Assembly (NCBI RefSeq): GCF_900169365.1
Contig: NZ_FXZH01000001.1
Location: 248,001-312,000 of the forward strand
Direction of reading: 5' to 3'
DNA length: 64,000 nucleotides
DNA from: Brevibacterium sp. 239c
Lineage (GTDB): Bacteria; Actinomycetota; Actinomycetes; Actinomycetales; Brevibacteriaceae
This document shows, in pieces, positions 25,489 through 34,769 of the stretch. Position 1 is the stretch's first letter. Every line of letters starts with the position of its first letter. Both the position numbers and the translations under genes were made by a program. A model generated the notes under the pieces. It did not search any database. It was not told where the DNA came from and saw nothing but the letters and a program-made list of their open reading frames with translations.

Positions 25489-26487
25489 ATGGACCCGAAT
25501 CTGCTGGCCGAACTGCACGGCGACAAGTGGCGAGAACTGTCCATGCTGGCGAAGAAGAACTGGCTGAATCCGGCCCAGGCCCACAGATTCCTCGACCTCT
25601 ATCGGGATGCGTCGAAGGACCTCTCTCGGATCATGACGGTGGCTCCCGACTCCTTGGAAGCCGCACGACTGTCGGCGATCGTGCATCGTTCGCGCAACCA
25701 TCTCTCGGCGGTTCCCTCCGGTGGCCTCAGCGGTCTCTCTCGTTTCTTCGTCATCAGCCTGCCGCTGTCGATCTATCGACTCCGGTGGGATTTCCTCATC
25801 GTCGCCGCATGCTTCTTGGCAGTGGCGAGTCTGGCCGGGATCTGGGCGGGAATGCACCCGGAGGTTCTCGAGACCTTCGGCGACCACGCCTTCCGCAAGC
25901 AGTTCGCGGAGCATGATTTCGTTGAGTACTACAAGGAGAATCCGAACGGGTTCTTCGCAGTCGGGGTGTGGACGAACAATGCGTGGATCGCCGTGCAGTT
26001 CGTGCTCCTGGGCATCACCGGCATTTTTGTCGTCTCAGGACTCTTCTCCAACGCGGTCAACGTCGGATTCTCCGGTGCGATGATGTTCGAGTTCGACCGC
26101 GGCTCGGACTTCTTCCTCTACATTCTTCCGCACGGAATCCCCGAGATCAGCTGCATCATCCTCGCAGGTGCGGCGGGACTGAGACTGTTCTTCGCCTGGG
26201 TGGTGCCGGGACCTCAGCTGCGGCGGAACAAACTCGCTTCAGAAGCCAGATCACTGCTGACCGTGGCCGGTGGTCTGGTCCTCATGCTGTTCATCTCGGG
26301 ACTCATCGAAGGGTTCGTCACCCCCAATCCGATCCCGCCGGAGCTTAAAATCGCCATCGGCGTTGCCTACACAGCAGCAGTCATCGCCTATGCCTGGTAC
26401 TTCGGCAAGCGTGCCGCGAGGGCCGGACTCAGCGCCGATCTCGACGAGCACCAGGCGGGCTACTCGATCCTCGCGACAGATCGGTAG
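25489..26487 (+). CDS. SpoIIM-family (stage II sporulation protein M-like) membrane protein
   Basis: 332 residues with five or six hydrophobic helices: a cytoplasmic N-terminal 90 residues (WRELSMLAKKNWLNPAQAHRFLDLYRDAS), then helices near FLIVAACFLAVASLAGIWAG, WIAVQFVLLGITGIFVVSGLF and further on. FVEYYKENPNGFFAVGVWTNN and ILPHGIPEISCIILAGAAGL are the SpoIIM hallmark segments. In Bacillus SpoIIM acts in septal wall remodelling; non-sporulating actinobacteria carry the homologue in the MoxR cluster, with no known role. Confidence 0.88.
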   Translation: MDPNLLAELHGDKWRELSMLAKKNWLNPAQAHRFLDLYRDASKDLSRIMTVAPDSLEAARLSAIVHRSRNHLSAVPSGGLSGLSRFFVISLPLSIYRLRWDFLIVAACFLAVASLAGIWAGMHPEVLETFGDHAFRKQFAEHDFVEYYKENPNGFFAVGVWTNNAWIAVQFVLLGITGIFVVSGLFSNAVNVGFSGAMMFEFDRGSDFFLYILPHGIPEISCIILAGAAGLRLFFAWVVPGPQLRRNKLASEARSLLTVAGGLVLMLFISGLIEGFVTPNPIPPELKIAIGVAYTAAVIAYAWYFGKRAARAGLSADLDEHQAGYSILATDR

Positions 26488-26555
26488 AGCCTCCACCGCA
26501 GACAGATGGACCTTCCACCACTGACTGGTCTAGCCTGCACCACTGTGTGAGGGTC

Positions 26556-27842
26556 CTACAGCTTCCCAGTCGCCTTGAGATTGATGTAGAGGTCAGCGAG
26601 AGCTCCGGGCAGATCCTCAGGTCCCGCTTCGACCGACTGGACACCGGCACCGCGAAGACGCGTCTGCAGGGACTTCGATGTCAGCAGCTCCGATTCCGCA
26701 GCCGCAGCTGTGAAGATCTCATCGGCGCCCTCACGCTTCGCCGCAAGTTCACCCAGGCCAGGATCTTCCACCGAGGCCACCACGACGCGGTGACGTGCCA
26801 AGAGAGTCGGCAGGACAGGCAGGATCTCGTCGGAGACGCTGCCCTCATCCAAAGCGGTGACGAGGACGACGAGCGCATGTTGGCGTGAGGTGGACAGGAC
26901 AGTCGACGAGATCTGCTCCCAGTCGGCATCGTAGAGTTCCGGGTGCACCGTCGTCAGCGCCACCGAAAGGTCATGGACGGGATCCTTCGAGCGATGGCTC
27001 GAGGCGATTGCCCGGATGCGTGCATCGGCGATAATGACATCGACTCGGTCGCCTGCCCCGGAGGCCAAAGCCGTCAACAGCAGAGCAGACTCCAGCGCAG
27101 CATCGAAGATGGTGCCGTCACCGCAGCGACGTGCGGCCAGTCTGGAGGAATCGACGACGATGACGATTCTCCGGTCACGCTCTGGCCGCCAGGTCTTGAC
27201 GACCAGATCCTGAGCACGGGCACTGGCACGCCAATCGATAGAGCGCACATCATCACCGTCGACATAGTCGCGCAGCGAATCGAACTCTGTGCCCATGCCG
27301 CGGATCATCACAGCAGACCGGCCATCGAGTTCACGCAGCTTCTGCGTCTTCGAAGGAAGCTCGCGCCGGGAGATGAACGGCGGCAGGACGCGCACGATCG
27401 CCGGCACATCGAAGCTTTTCTGCCGAGCGATGAGGCCTAAGATGCTGCGGCTGCGGATGGTGACCTTGTCCGCGTGCAGAGCACCGCGGCGCACGGGCAG
27501 AAGGTGAGTGACCACCTGACTGCTCTCACCTGGGGACAGGTCGAAGTGCGAGCGTGTGTTTTCGGCTCTCGCACTCGGTGACCACGCATCACGGACCGCG
27601 ATCCGCAGGCGTTTGGGGGAGTCATTGACCATGGTGAGCGTGCAGTCGGTCGGATCACCCAGCCGGACCATCGGTCCAGGCGTGCGCTGGAGGGACACCA
27701 ACCTCGGCGGGGGGACGAGGAAGAAATCGAGCAGCGCGACGATGACGATGACGCCAGCGACGATCAGTGCACTCGTGAACCCCGGCATGAGCATGACGGG
27801 GACGAGCCCGAGCAGGGTCAGCAGGAGCAGTCGCGTGGTCAT
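26556..27842 (-). CDS. DUF58 domain-containing protein (vWA-like, MoxR partner)
   Basis: 428 residues. Two N-terminal membrane helices (LLLLTLLGLVPVMLMPGF and TSALIVAGVIVIVALLDFFL) are followed by a beta domain and the DUF58 core DDVRSIDWRASARAQDLVV and a vWA-like strand RRIVIVVDSSRLAA near residue 220. DUF58 proteins almost always pair with MoxR AAA ATPases, and this gene starts directly after the moxR stop. The expected role is as adaptor or target of MoxR remodelling at the membrane. The metal-binding DxSxS appears only partly conserved. Confidence 0.88.
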   Translation of the reverse strand: MTTRLLLLTLLGLVPVMLMPGFTSALIVAGVIVIVALLDFFLVPPPRLVSLQRTPGPMVRLGDPTDCTLTMVNDSPKRLRIAVRDAWSPSARAENTRSHFDLSPGESSQVVTHLLPVRRGALHADKVTIRSRSILGLIARQKSFDVPAIVRVLPPFISRRELPSKTQKLRELDGRSAVMIRGMGTEFDSLRDYVDGDDVRSIDWRASARAQDLVVKTWRPERDRRIVIVVDSSRLAARRCGDGTIFDAALESALLLTALASGAGDRVDVIIADARIRAIASSHRSKDPVHDLSVALTTVHPELYDADWEQISSTVLSTSRQHALVVLVTALDEGSVSDEILPVLPTLLARHRVVVASVEDPGLGELAAKREGADEIFTAAAAESELLTSKSLQTRLRGAGVQSVEAGPEDLPGALADLYINLKATGKL

Positions 27843-28961
27843 TCAGCGTGGTACTTCGGTGGTCGCGATGATCGAGTTGAGGACCTGATCGACGTTGAGT
27901 CCATCCATCTGAGCCTCGGGTCGGAGGATCACACGGTGGCTCAGGGTCATGTGCGCCAATGCCTTGACATCATCGGGTGTCACGTAGCCGCGGCCCGAGA
28001 GCCAGGCATAGGCGCGTGCGGCACCGAGCATTCGGGTGGCACCGCGGGGAGAGACGCCCAGGGCCAGCGACGGTGCCTGTCTGGTTGCGCGAGCCAGGTC
28101 GACGATGTAGGTGATGACCTGTGGTGCGATGTAGATGCCGGCGATGCGCTCCCTGGCCTGAGCGATCATGGCGGCGTCGACGACTGGTGTCAGTCCCGCC
28201 TCAGCAAGGTGAGAGGCGTCGAAACCGCGTGCATGACGGTCAAGGATCTCGAATTCCAGGTCGCGTTCGGGCAGTCCGAGGACGAGCTTGAACAGGAACC
28301 GGTCGAGCTGAGCCTCGGGCAGAGGATAGGTGCCCTCGTATTCGAGGGGGTTCTGGGTCGCCGCGACCATGAACGGTTCCGGCAGAGCACGGGACCCGCC
28401 GCCGACCGAGACCTGGTGTTCCTCCATGGCTTCGAGCAGCGCCGACTGTGTCTTGGGCGGGGTGCGGTTGATCTCATCGGCGATGAGGATGTTGGTGAAC
28501 ACCGGTCCGGCGCGGAATTCGAAATTCGACACGGACGCGTCATAGACCAGGGAACCGGTGACATCGCTGGGCATGAGGTCGGGCGTGAACTGGATTCGGG
28601 TGTTGTCGAGGCTGACCGAGGTGGCGAAACTGCGCACCAGGAGGGTCTTGGCGACACCGGGCACACCCTCAAGCAGCACGTGACCCTGGCACAGCAGTGC
28701 GATGAGCATCCCGGTGACCGCTTCGTCCTGTCCGACCACGGCCTTGGCGATCTGCGTGCGCACGTCGACGAACGCCTCCCGGAGAGGGTCGCGCTCCTGA
28801 GCCGCCTGCTGGGGCTGGCCTGGCTGTGCCGCCTGCGACTGCGCTGGCTGGGAGGGCTCGGCCTGTGCCTGTGCCGACTGGGGCTGGGCCTGTGCCGGTT
28901 GGGTCGGCTGGGCCTGGCCCTGCGGCTGCTGGGCAGAGTTCTCGCCTGGAGTCTGTGTCAT
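27843..28961 (-). CDS. moxR: MoxR-family AAA+ ATPase
   Basis: 372 residues. The AAA+ core covers about 65-370: Walker A GVPGVAKT, LQFTPDLMPSDVTG-like IQFTPDLMPSDVTGSL, Walker B with LIADEINRTPPKTQSALLEAMEE, sensor 1 VAATQNPLEYEGTYPLPEAQLDRF, and the lid domain with SPRGATRMLGAARAYAW. The first 55 residues are Gln/Ala/Pro-rich, probably disordered and unusual for the family. MoxR ATPases act as chaperones that insert metals or remodel vWA-containing partners. Four-base overlap with the DUF4350 gene upstream and none with DUF58 downstream mark a single operon. Confidence 0.95.
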   Translation of the reverse strand: MTQTPGENSAQQPQGQAQPTQPAQAQPQSAQAQAEPSQPAQSQAAQPGQPQQAAQERDPLREAFVDVRTQIAKAVVGQDEAVTGMLIALLCQGHVLLEGVPGVAKTLLVRSFATSVSLDNTRIQFTPDLMPSDVTGSLVYDASVSNFEFRAGPVFTNILIADEINRTPPKTQSALLEAMEEHQVSVGGGSRALPEPFMVAATQNPLEYEGTYPLPEAQLDRFLFKLVLGLPERDLEFEILDRHARGFDASHLAEAGLTPVVDAAMIAQARERIAGIYIAPQVITYIVDLARATRQAPSLALGVSPRGATRMLGAARAYAWLSGRGYVTPDDVKALAHMTLSHRVILRPEAQMDGLNVDQVLNSIIATTEVPR

Positions 28962-30223
28962 GAGATCTCACTTTCGATGAGGGTGAGCTGATGGACGATG
29001 TTCGCTAATTCTGAGTCGGTGCTGGGCACTGCGGAGGAGAAGACCGAATCGACCTGGGCCGGATCTCGGCCGGTCGCGTTCGCGATGCCGACGATGATGT
29101 CGCGGGGCCCGGCCTCGGGACCCAGCGCCAGCCGTTTCGCAACGCGCAGGAGAGCGCCAGTGCGCAGGGTGTGCAGGGCACCAGTCCGGTCGTGGCTGCG
29201 CGCGGCCAGAGCCGCACGACCGTGCACCGTCTCCACAGCTGGAACGATGACCGGCAGGCGTTCGACGGCCAGGGGACCGAACCTGCGGCCGAGGATGAGC
29301 AGGAGGATGAGCACACACGGAACCAGCCACAGGGCTCCGGCGATGAACCAGCTGGGCACATAGTCCAAGGTCGACGGGGTCGACTCGGACTCACCGGACT
29401 CGGTGGGGTAGTAGACGACCAGGTGGTCGGACTGTGACAGCTGGGAGAGAACCAGTGAGGCATTGCCCTCTTCATCGATGCCGGCGTTGGTCGCCCAGTC
29501 GGGATTGCCGAGGACGGTGACGGGGAAGTCGGCCTTCCCTCCGCCGCCCTCATCGACGATGAGCTGCCCGTGCGCCGATCCAGGGGTGACTTCGCCACCG
29601 CCAACCTGGGAGACGCCAGGGCCGGTGAACGGGTAGCAGGTGCTCAGACCCTCGGTGCCTTTTCGGGCCTCGGCATACTCAGTCTCGCCGGTCTCAACGC
29701 CGCCGGCAGCCTGGGCCGCCGGCACCTCACAATGCGGCCGTGAGATCTTATCCGGGGTGGCCAAGGGGCTGATGCTGTCATCGACCGTGATCCTGTCGGT
29801 GAATTCCTGGACCATATGGCCGGGATCGATGAGTGCCAGTCGATTGTCATTGGCGGCGAGCTGAGACTGGAAGCCGTCGATATCGCCCTGGGAGAGCAGA
29901 TCGGCCTTCGTCGGAATCAGGAGTGTCGTGTCCGGTTTCCCGGAAGCTTTGTGAGCCGTTTCGTAGTCCTCGGTCGTGGTCACCTCGACCCCATGGTCGC
30001 GCAGAGTTTCGACCATGGCCTTCGTGCCTTCACGAGCCGTGGAATCGTAGTGCAGAGGTGCCTCGGACTCGCGGTCCGAGGTCATCAGCATCGTGGCGAT
30101 CACGGTGATGAGGATGGCGATGGCCGCCACGATCCACACACCGGCCGACCTCAGCCTAGCCGTCAGCGGGACCGCCGCACTCGAACGGGTGCCTCTGGTA
30201 GCGACGTCGATAAGGGCACTCAT
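28958..30223 (-). CDS. DUF4350 domain-containing membrane protein
   Basis: 421 residues. One N-terminal helix (VWIVAAIAILITVIATMLM), an extracytoplasmic DUF4350 domain starting STAREGTKAMVETLRDHGVEV, and a second helix near WFIAGALWLVPCVLILLLIL, followed by a cytoplasmic tail of about 110 residues with a basic, Arg-rich segment. The domain resembles a GATase1-like fold that binds peptides or sugars in some homologues; no catalytic residues are obvious. It lies between DUF4129 and MoxR with 4-base overlaps on both sides. Confidence 0.82.
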   Translation of the reverse strand: MSALIDVATRGTRSSAAVPLTARLRSAGVWIVAAIAILITVIATMLMTSDRESEAPLHYDSTAREGTKAMVETLRDHGVEVTTTEDYETAHKASGKPDTTLLIPTKADLLSQGDIDGFQSQLAANDNRLALIDPGHMVQEFTDRITVDDSISPLATPDKISRPHCEVPAAQAAGGVETGETEYAEARKGTEGLSTCYPFTGPGVSQVGGGEVTPGSAHGQLIVDEGGGGKADFPVTVLGNPDWATNAGIDEEGNASLVLSQLSQSDHLVVYYPTESGESESTPSTLDYVPSWFIAGALWLVPCVLILLLILGRRFGPLAVERLPVIVPAVETVHGRAALAARSHDRTGALHTLRTGALLRVAKRLALGPEAGPRDIIVGIANATGRDPAQVDSVFSSAVPSTDSELANIVHQLTLIESEIS

Positions 30224-30876
30224 GATGCCACCGCCGATCGATGGCGCGGACTCAACGCGCTCAACGCCTCATCAAGTGCGAGGAACTCGTGATAGGTCTC
30301 AGATAACGAAGCGAGCGAAGTCCCATCAGGGTCCTCACCGAAGAAGAGGTCGTTGAACACCTCGGCGACTCGGGCCAACTGGCGCCGGTGTTCGGGCACT
30401 TCGTCTCCGGCAGTGCGGCTGAGTTCGCTGGCAGTCGATGCTGAATCGAGAGTGACGATGTGCTTCTGGGAGAGCACAGCGAAGATGGCACGTGCAGAAT
30501 CGATGACCGCAGTCCTCATATCCCCGCGCTCGGCGGCGGCCCGCGCACTCTCTCTCCAAGGGCCGGGCTCAGGTGAGGCGACGACAGGGTCGAAGGCAGA
30601 CAACGGAAGGGAGGTCTTCTTCAGCCCGACTCGGCGGACCCGCCAGATGATGAGGCCGACGATGGCGGCCAGAGCCACGATGACGATGAGAAGCATCCAC
30701 GGAGAGTTGTTGTTGAGTGCGCCTGAGACGATCGAGTCCCAGAAGTTGCTCAACCACTGACCGATCTGTTCCAACGGGGTGAGATCGGTGTCCGAGTATT
30801 CCTTCTTCGACAGTTCGTGCTCGACCCATTCGCGCCCGGTCTCTCGATCGATGGTCGAACTTGCCAACATGCTCAT
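30220..30876 (-). CDS. DUF4129 domain-containing membrane protein
   Basis: 218 residues with a single helix near residues 60-80 (WMLLIVIVALAAIVGLIIW) and a C-terminal cytoplasmic DUF4129 domain (about 110-205: SARAIFAVLSQKHIVTLDSASTASELSR). DUF4129 domains are commonly fused to transglutaminase proteins or, as here, stand alone beside MoxR. Both ends overlap neighbours by four bases, so expression is coupled with DUF4350 and the polytopic protein at 30873. No reaction is known. Confidence 0.82.
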   Translation of the reverse strand: MSMLASSTIDRETGREWVEHELSKKEYSDTDLTPLEQIGQWLSNFWDSIVSGALNNNSPWMLLIVIVALAAIVGLIIWRVRRVGLKKTSLPLSAFDPVVASPEPGPWRESARAAAERGDMRTAVIDSARAIFAVLSQKHIVTLDSASTASELSRTAGDEVPEHRRQLARVAEVFNDLFFGEDPDGTSLASLSETYHEFLALDEALSALSPRHRSAVAS

Positions 30877-31925
30877 GCGGCGTCCTCCTCACGGCGAATG
30901 AGAACCAGGTCGAACCCTTCAGTACGCATGCGTTGGTCAAAGTAGCAGACGCAGACGAGGCAGGAGAAGTATGCGAAGAGAATCGCCGAGGACACTGTCG
31001 TCAGGAGCAGAAGAAGAGCTCCGGCGATGGCGACGATGATCGTCATCGACATGGAGGCCGCACCAGCGGCGCCGATGGCGATGGTGGCGATGACGGTGAC
31101 GACCATGACGAGAGGAGAGATGATGAGTTGGACCAACTGGTTGGACAGGAAGTAGCCGAGTCCCAACTGTCCGAGGGTGCGCCAGAATCCGGTGCCGGTC
31201 AGGCGCCAGGAGCGTCGCAGTCCGGCTCGCACGCCCAGCTTTTCGACGGCGATCGCAGAGCCGGTGAAGGCGAAACGCAGATTCAGCCAGATCAGGGCGC
31301 ACAACCAGAGTCCCAGCGCGAGGAAGGCAGTGACGATTGCGATAACCGTGTTGTCGGAGAGTGCGAAGAGAAGCGAGGGCAGCCCGAGAAGAACCAGCAG
31401 ACCCAGATTGACGGCGCCCAGGAGAAGGGCCGCGAGAATCAGTGACCAGCGGCGACCATGCAGCGACGCCCACGACTGAGTCAAAGTCGTCTTGCGTGCC
31501 CCGAACGAATTTTCGGCACCGCTGGCGGCCAGTCCGGCAAGGAAATGAGCGACGCCGAGGCTGAGCAGGCTGATCGCGAACGATCCCATCTGCGCGAGCA
31601 GGAAGAACCCGGACATCGCATCGTCATTGCTGACGAGATCGTTGAGGAAGGGCAGGAACTTGAGCGCGACGAAAGCACCGACCGCGGTGAGGACGAGACT
31701 CCAGAGCGTGAACACGATGAGAGCCGCACCGATGGTGAGCCCGGGAATGAATCGCAGCAGACGGAAACCGGAATCGAGCACCTCAAAGAAGGTCAGCGGT
31801 CGTTTGGCCAGAACTCCACGCGGGGAAGGCGGGTGCCATTCGTGATGCGTCGGGCCCTGATCTCGTCGTTGCCACTGACCTGTCTGCCAGTCGACCTCTG
31901 AGGTCCACGCATTAGATCGTCCCAT
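30873..31925 (-). CDS. Polytopic membrane protein heading the MoxR operon
   Basis: About 350 residues starting from ATG 31925 (MGRSNAWTSEVDWQTGQW). The open frame continues upstream to 32129 but that part overlaps the mtrA promoter and start. Six or more helices are visible, with RPLTFFEVLDSGFRLLRFIP preceding the first; similar segments occur in actinobacterial membrane proteins resembling the membrane domain of glycerophosphodiester phosphodiesterases. It begins the minus-strand MoxR operon and is divergent from mtrA across about 135 bases. Function unknown. Confidence 0.75.
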   Translation of the reverse strand: MGRSNAWTSEVDWQTGQWQRRDQGPTHHEWHPPSPRGVLAKRPLTFFEVLDSGFRLLRFIPGLTIGAALIVFTLWSLVLTAVGAFVALKFLPFLNDLVSNDDAMSGFFLLAQMGSFAISLLSLGVAHFLAGLAASGAENSFGARKTTLTQSWASLHGRRWSLILAALLLGAVNLGLLVLLGLPSLLFALSDNTVIAIVTAFLALGLWLCALIWLNLRFAFTGSAIAVEKLGVRAGLRRSWRLTGTGFWRTLGQLGLGYFLSNQLVQLIISPLVMVVTVIATIAIGAAGAASMSMTIIVAIAGALLLLLTTVSSAILFAYFSCLVCVCYFDQRMRTEGFDLVLIRREEDAA

Positions 31926-32061
31926 TACCACGCAATCCTGCCATGATTTGGTGCCCAGCGCCGACTCGAATCGCACCCTGAAACAGAGTTCATAACGTCT
32001 GCAATGAGAGGTGGGGGTGTCGAGGTCGAAAGATTGGGCGCTCATAAGCGACAATGGAAAG
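31926..32061. promoter_or_regulatory. Divergent promoter region between the MoxR operon and mtrA
   Basis: These 136 bases separate the MoxR operon (minus) from mtrA (plus), so both promoters must lie here. No clear -35/-10 pair or MtrA box (paired GTAAC-type half-sites) stands out to the eye. GGAAA directly precedes the mtrA ATG. Confidence 0.4.
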
Positions 32062-32742
32062 ATGAACGCTCGTATCCTCGTAGTTGATGATGACACGGCT
32101 TTGGCCGAAATGATCGGGATTGTGCTCAAAAGTGAAGGCTTCGAGCCCTTCTTCTGCGCTACCGGTGATCAGGCCTTCGGCGAATTTGAGAAGGTGAACC
32201 CGGACCTCGTCCTCCTCGACCTCATGCTGCCCGGCAAAGACGGGCTTGAGGTCTGCCGAGAGATCCGCGAGATCTCCTCGGTGCCGATCATCATGCTCAC
32301 GGCGAAATCGGACACCGTCGATGTTGTCCTCGGTTTGGAATCCGGCGCCGACGACTACGTTCCCAAGCCCTTCAAACCCAAGGAGCTCATTGCCCGGGTG
32401 CGAGCCCGCCTGCGCATCTCCGAACCACAGGCCCCGGAGCTGCTCACCGTCGGTGACGTTGTCGTTGACGTCGCCGGTCACACCGTGACGAAGGGCGGTT
32501 CGCCGATCTCACTGACACCACTCGAGTTCGATCTGCTGGTGGCTCTCGCCCGCGAACCATGGCAGGTCTTCTCCCGCGAAACCTTGCTCGAAGAAGTGTG
32601 GGGCTACCGGCATGCGGCGGATACGCGCCTGGTGAACGTACACGTGCAGCGACTGCGGTCGAAAATCGAACGTGACCCGGAGAAACCAGACATCATCGTC
32701 ACTGTGCGCGGCGTCGGATATAAGGCAGGCAGAGCGGCGTGA
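32062..32742 (+). CDS. mtrA: MtrA response regulator (OmpR family)
   Basis: DNA-binding regulator of the MtrAB envelope/osmotic and cell-division system. 226 residues: the receiver domain starts ARILVVDDDTALAEM with Asp53 in LLDLMLPGKDG as phospho-acceptor, Thr80 in MLTAKSD and Lys102 in YVPKPF as switch residues. The winged-helix domain has LTPLEFDLLVALAREPWQVFSRETLLEEVWGY and ends TVRGVGYKAGRA. ATG 32062 matches the family start; the upstream part of the open frame is not conserved. Its TGA overlaps the mtrB GTG. Confidence 0.97.
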   Translation: MNARILVVDDDTALAEMIGIVLKSEGFEPFFCATGDQAFGEFEKVNPDLVLLDLMLPGKDGLEVCREIREISSVPIIMLTAKSDTVDVVLGLESGADDYVPKPFKPKELIARVRARLRISEPQAPELLTVGDVVVDVAGHTVTKGGSPISLTPLEFDLLVALAREPWQVFSRETLLEEVWGYRHAADTRLVNVHVQRLRSKIERDPEKPDIIVTVRGVGYKAGRAA

Positions 32743-34769
32743 GTCGCTCTTCGGCTGTGGGCGGAGCAATCCGCACCGCAGCCTCGGCGATCCGGACGTT
32801 CTGGCGGTTCCTCCTCCGCTCGTTCAGCCATTCTCTGCAGCTGCGGATCGTCGTCCTCACCATCGTCCTCACCTCCGTGGCCATCTTCGGGGTGGGGACG
32901 TACATGTCACAGCAGATCTCACGTGGCCTCTTCGACACCAGGCTCCAGTCTCTGTCGTCCCAGGCGGGGACCATCGTCTCCGAGCTGCGCAGCCTCTCTC
33001 CCGTCGACGGTCAGGCCGTGACCCAAGAGAACCTGAGCTCACAGCTGTCATCGATCTACAACCGCTCCACCGGCTCTGTGTACTCGTTGACCTTGGAACC
33101 CAGCGATCCGAACTCCTCGTTCTCAACGATCAGTGCCGGTACGACGGACTCCGATGGTGCGGCGGCCGCGGTGCCCATCAGCGATGAGCTCAAGGCTGCC
33201 ATCGGCAAGGCTCCGACCGACGACATGCTCTATCAGTCAGTGGCACTTCCCGATGGGTCCGGGCCCGGGCTGCTGATCTCCCAGGAGCTTCAGATCCCTG
33301 GCGCAGGACAGTTCCAGCTCTACTATCTGGGCGACCTGTCCGAACAGCAGGACACCCTCGACTTCGTCCAGAGGTCGATGCTCGTCGCCGCCCTCGTCCT
33401 CGTCGTCCTCGTCGGTGCTGTGGCGTGGATCGTCACCCGGCTCGTAGTGACCCCGGTGCGCACCGGCGCCGAGGTGGCACGACTGATCGCCGACGGTGAC
33501 CTTGACGAGCGCATGCCCGTCCACGGCAACGACGAGATTGCCGTGCTGGGGGAGTCTTTCAATGACATGGCCGACACCCTTCAGCATCAGATCCAACAGA
33601 TGGAGCGACTCTCCGTCCTGCAAAGGCAGTTCGTCTCCGATGTCTCTCACGAGCTGCGCACACCTCTGACCACCATCCGCGCCGCCGCGGACCTCATCTA
33701 CGACTCGCGTGATGACCTCGATCCCGTGACAGCTCGCAGCGCCGAACTGCTGAACTCGCAGGCGGAGAGGTTCGACAACCTCCTCTCGGACCTGCTGGAG
33801 ATCTCCCGCTATGATGCCGGCGCCGCTGCCCTGGTAGCCAAGCCCGTCGACATCGGCGCCATCGTCACCTCGATCATCGAGACGGTGTCGATGGTGGCAG
33901 ATCAGATGTCGACGAACATCGTCGTCCACGCTCCGTCCTCGCCGGTGATGGCCGAGGTCGACAGGGTGCGCATCACACGGATCGTGCGCAACCTCGTCGT
34001 CAACGCGATCGAACACGGTGAGACCAACCCGATCGACATCTATGTCGCCTCCAACGCCGAGGCAGTGGCCGTGAGCGTGCGCGACCACGGTGTGGGCATG
34101 AACGAAGAACAGGTCGAGCACGTCTTCGACCGGTTCTGGCGTGCCGATCCCGCTCGCAAACGCACACTGGGTGGGTCTGGCCTGGGCCTGGCGATTTCAC
34201 TCGAGGACGCTCACCTGCACAACGGTTGGCTGCAGGTCTGGGGCAAACCGGGCGAAGGCTCATGCTTCCGCCTGACCGTTCCACGCCGACCCGACCAGGA
34301 AATCACCTCCTCACCTCTGCCGCTGCCGCCTCGGGATGCGCAGATCCAAGGTGCTGCGCTGGTGGCAGGCCCTCTGTCCTCCGACGGTTCCGTGCGAATC
34401 CAGACGGGGTCGATCCCCATCGTGGTCGAAGCCAATCAGACTCCTCCCGCCCGTGGAGGATACGTTGACGGCCCTGAGGTCATCCGCGGCGATGCTGCCA
34501 TCATCGACGACGGCACTGACATAGGCAGGAGCACGGAGAGTTCCAGCGACGCCGAGAGTGACTCGGCCGCTGACAGCAACTCGGTCGCTGAGGACCTCGG
34601 CGAGGCAGAGCAGACTGAGGACATGAGCGAAGACGCCACCGGTAACCGCGACGACACTGCTGCTGACGACACAGACGACACTGCTGCCGACGACACAGAC
34701 GACACCGACACCAGCATTCACATTGACATGGACACCGTGTGGCCCCCCGAAGGAGGATCGAAGTCATGA
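32739..34769 (+). CDS. mtrB: MtrB sensor histidine kinase
   Basis: 676 residues. Two membrane helices (about 33-55 and 210-232) flank an extracytoplasmic sensor region. A HAMP segment (RTGAEVARLIADGDLDERM) leads to the dimerisation helix with phospho-accepting His304 in VSDVSHELRTPLTTI and the ATPase domain with NLVVNAIEHGE, DHGVGM and GGSGLGLAI. After the kinase core ends near residue 515, about 160 residues of acidic, low-complexity sequence follow, including DDTAADDT repeats; this tail makes the protein longer than the roughly 570-residue mycobacterial MtrB. Starts overlapping mtrA and ends overlapping lpqB. Confidence 0.96.
   Translation: MSRSSAVGGAIRTAASAIRTFWRFLLRSFSHSLQLRIVVLTIVLTSVAIFGVGTYMSQQISRGLFDTRLQSLSSQAGTIVSELRSLSPVDGQAVTQENLSSQLSSIYNRSTGSVYSLTLEPSDPNSSFSTISAGTTDSDGAAAAVPISDELKAAIGKAPTDDMLYQSVALPDGSGPGLLISQELQIPGAGQFQLYYLGDLSEQQDTLDFVQRSMLVAALVLVVLVGAVAWIVTRLVVTPVRTGAEVARLIADGDLDERMPVHGNDEIAVLGESFNDMADTLQHQIQQMERLSVLQRQFVSDVSHELRTPLTTIRAAADLIYDSRDDLDPVTARSAELLNSQAERFDNLLSDLLEISRYDAGAAALVAKPVDIGAIVTSIIETVSMVADQMSTNIVVHAPSSPVMAEVDRVRITRIVRNLVVNAIEHGETNPIDIYVASNAEAVAVSVRDHGVGMNEEQVEHVFDRFWRADPARKRTLGGSGLGLAISLEDAHLHNGWLQVWGKPGEGSCFRLTVPRRPDQEITSSPLPLPPRDAQIQGAALVAGPLSSDGSVRIQTGSIPIVVEANQTPPARGGYVDGPEVIRGDAAIIDDGTDIGRSTESSSDAESDSAADSNSVAEDLGEAEQTEDMSEDATGNRDDTAADDTDDTAADDTDDTDTSIHIDMDTVWPPEGGSKS
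34650..34697 (+). repeat. Tandem 24-base repeat in the mtrB tail
   Basis: Two adjacent 24-base units (34650-34673 and 34674-34697), differing at one base, each encode DDTAADDT in the acidic C-terminal tail of MtrB. Confidence 0.85.

Noticed and set aside
27936..28991. Long plus-strand open frame opposite moxR
   Set aside because: Antisense artefact of a clear MoxR gene.
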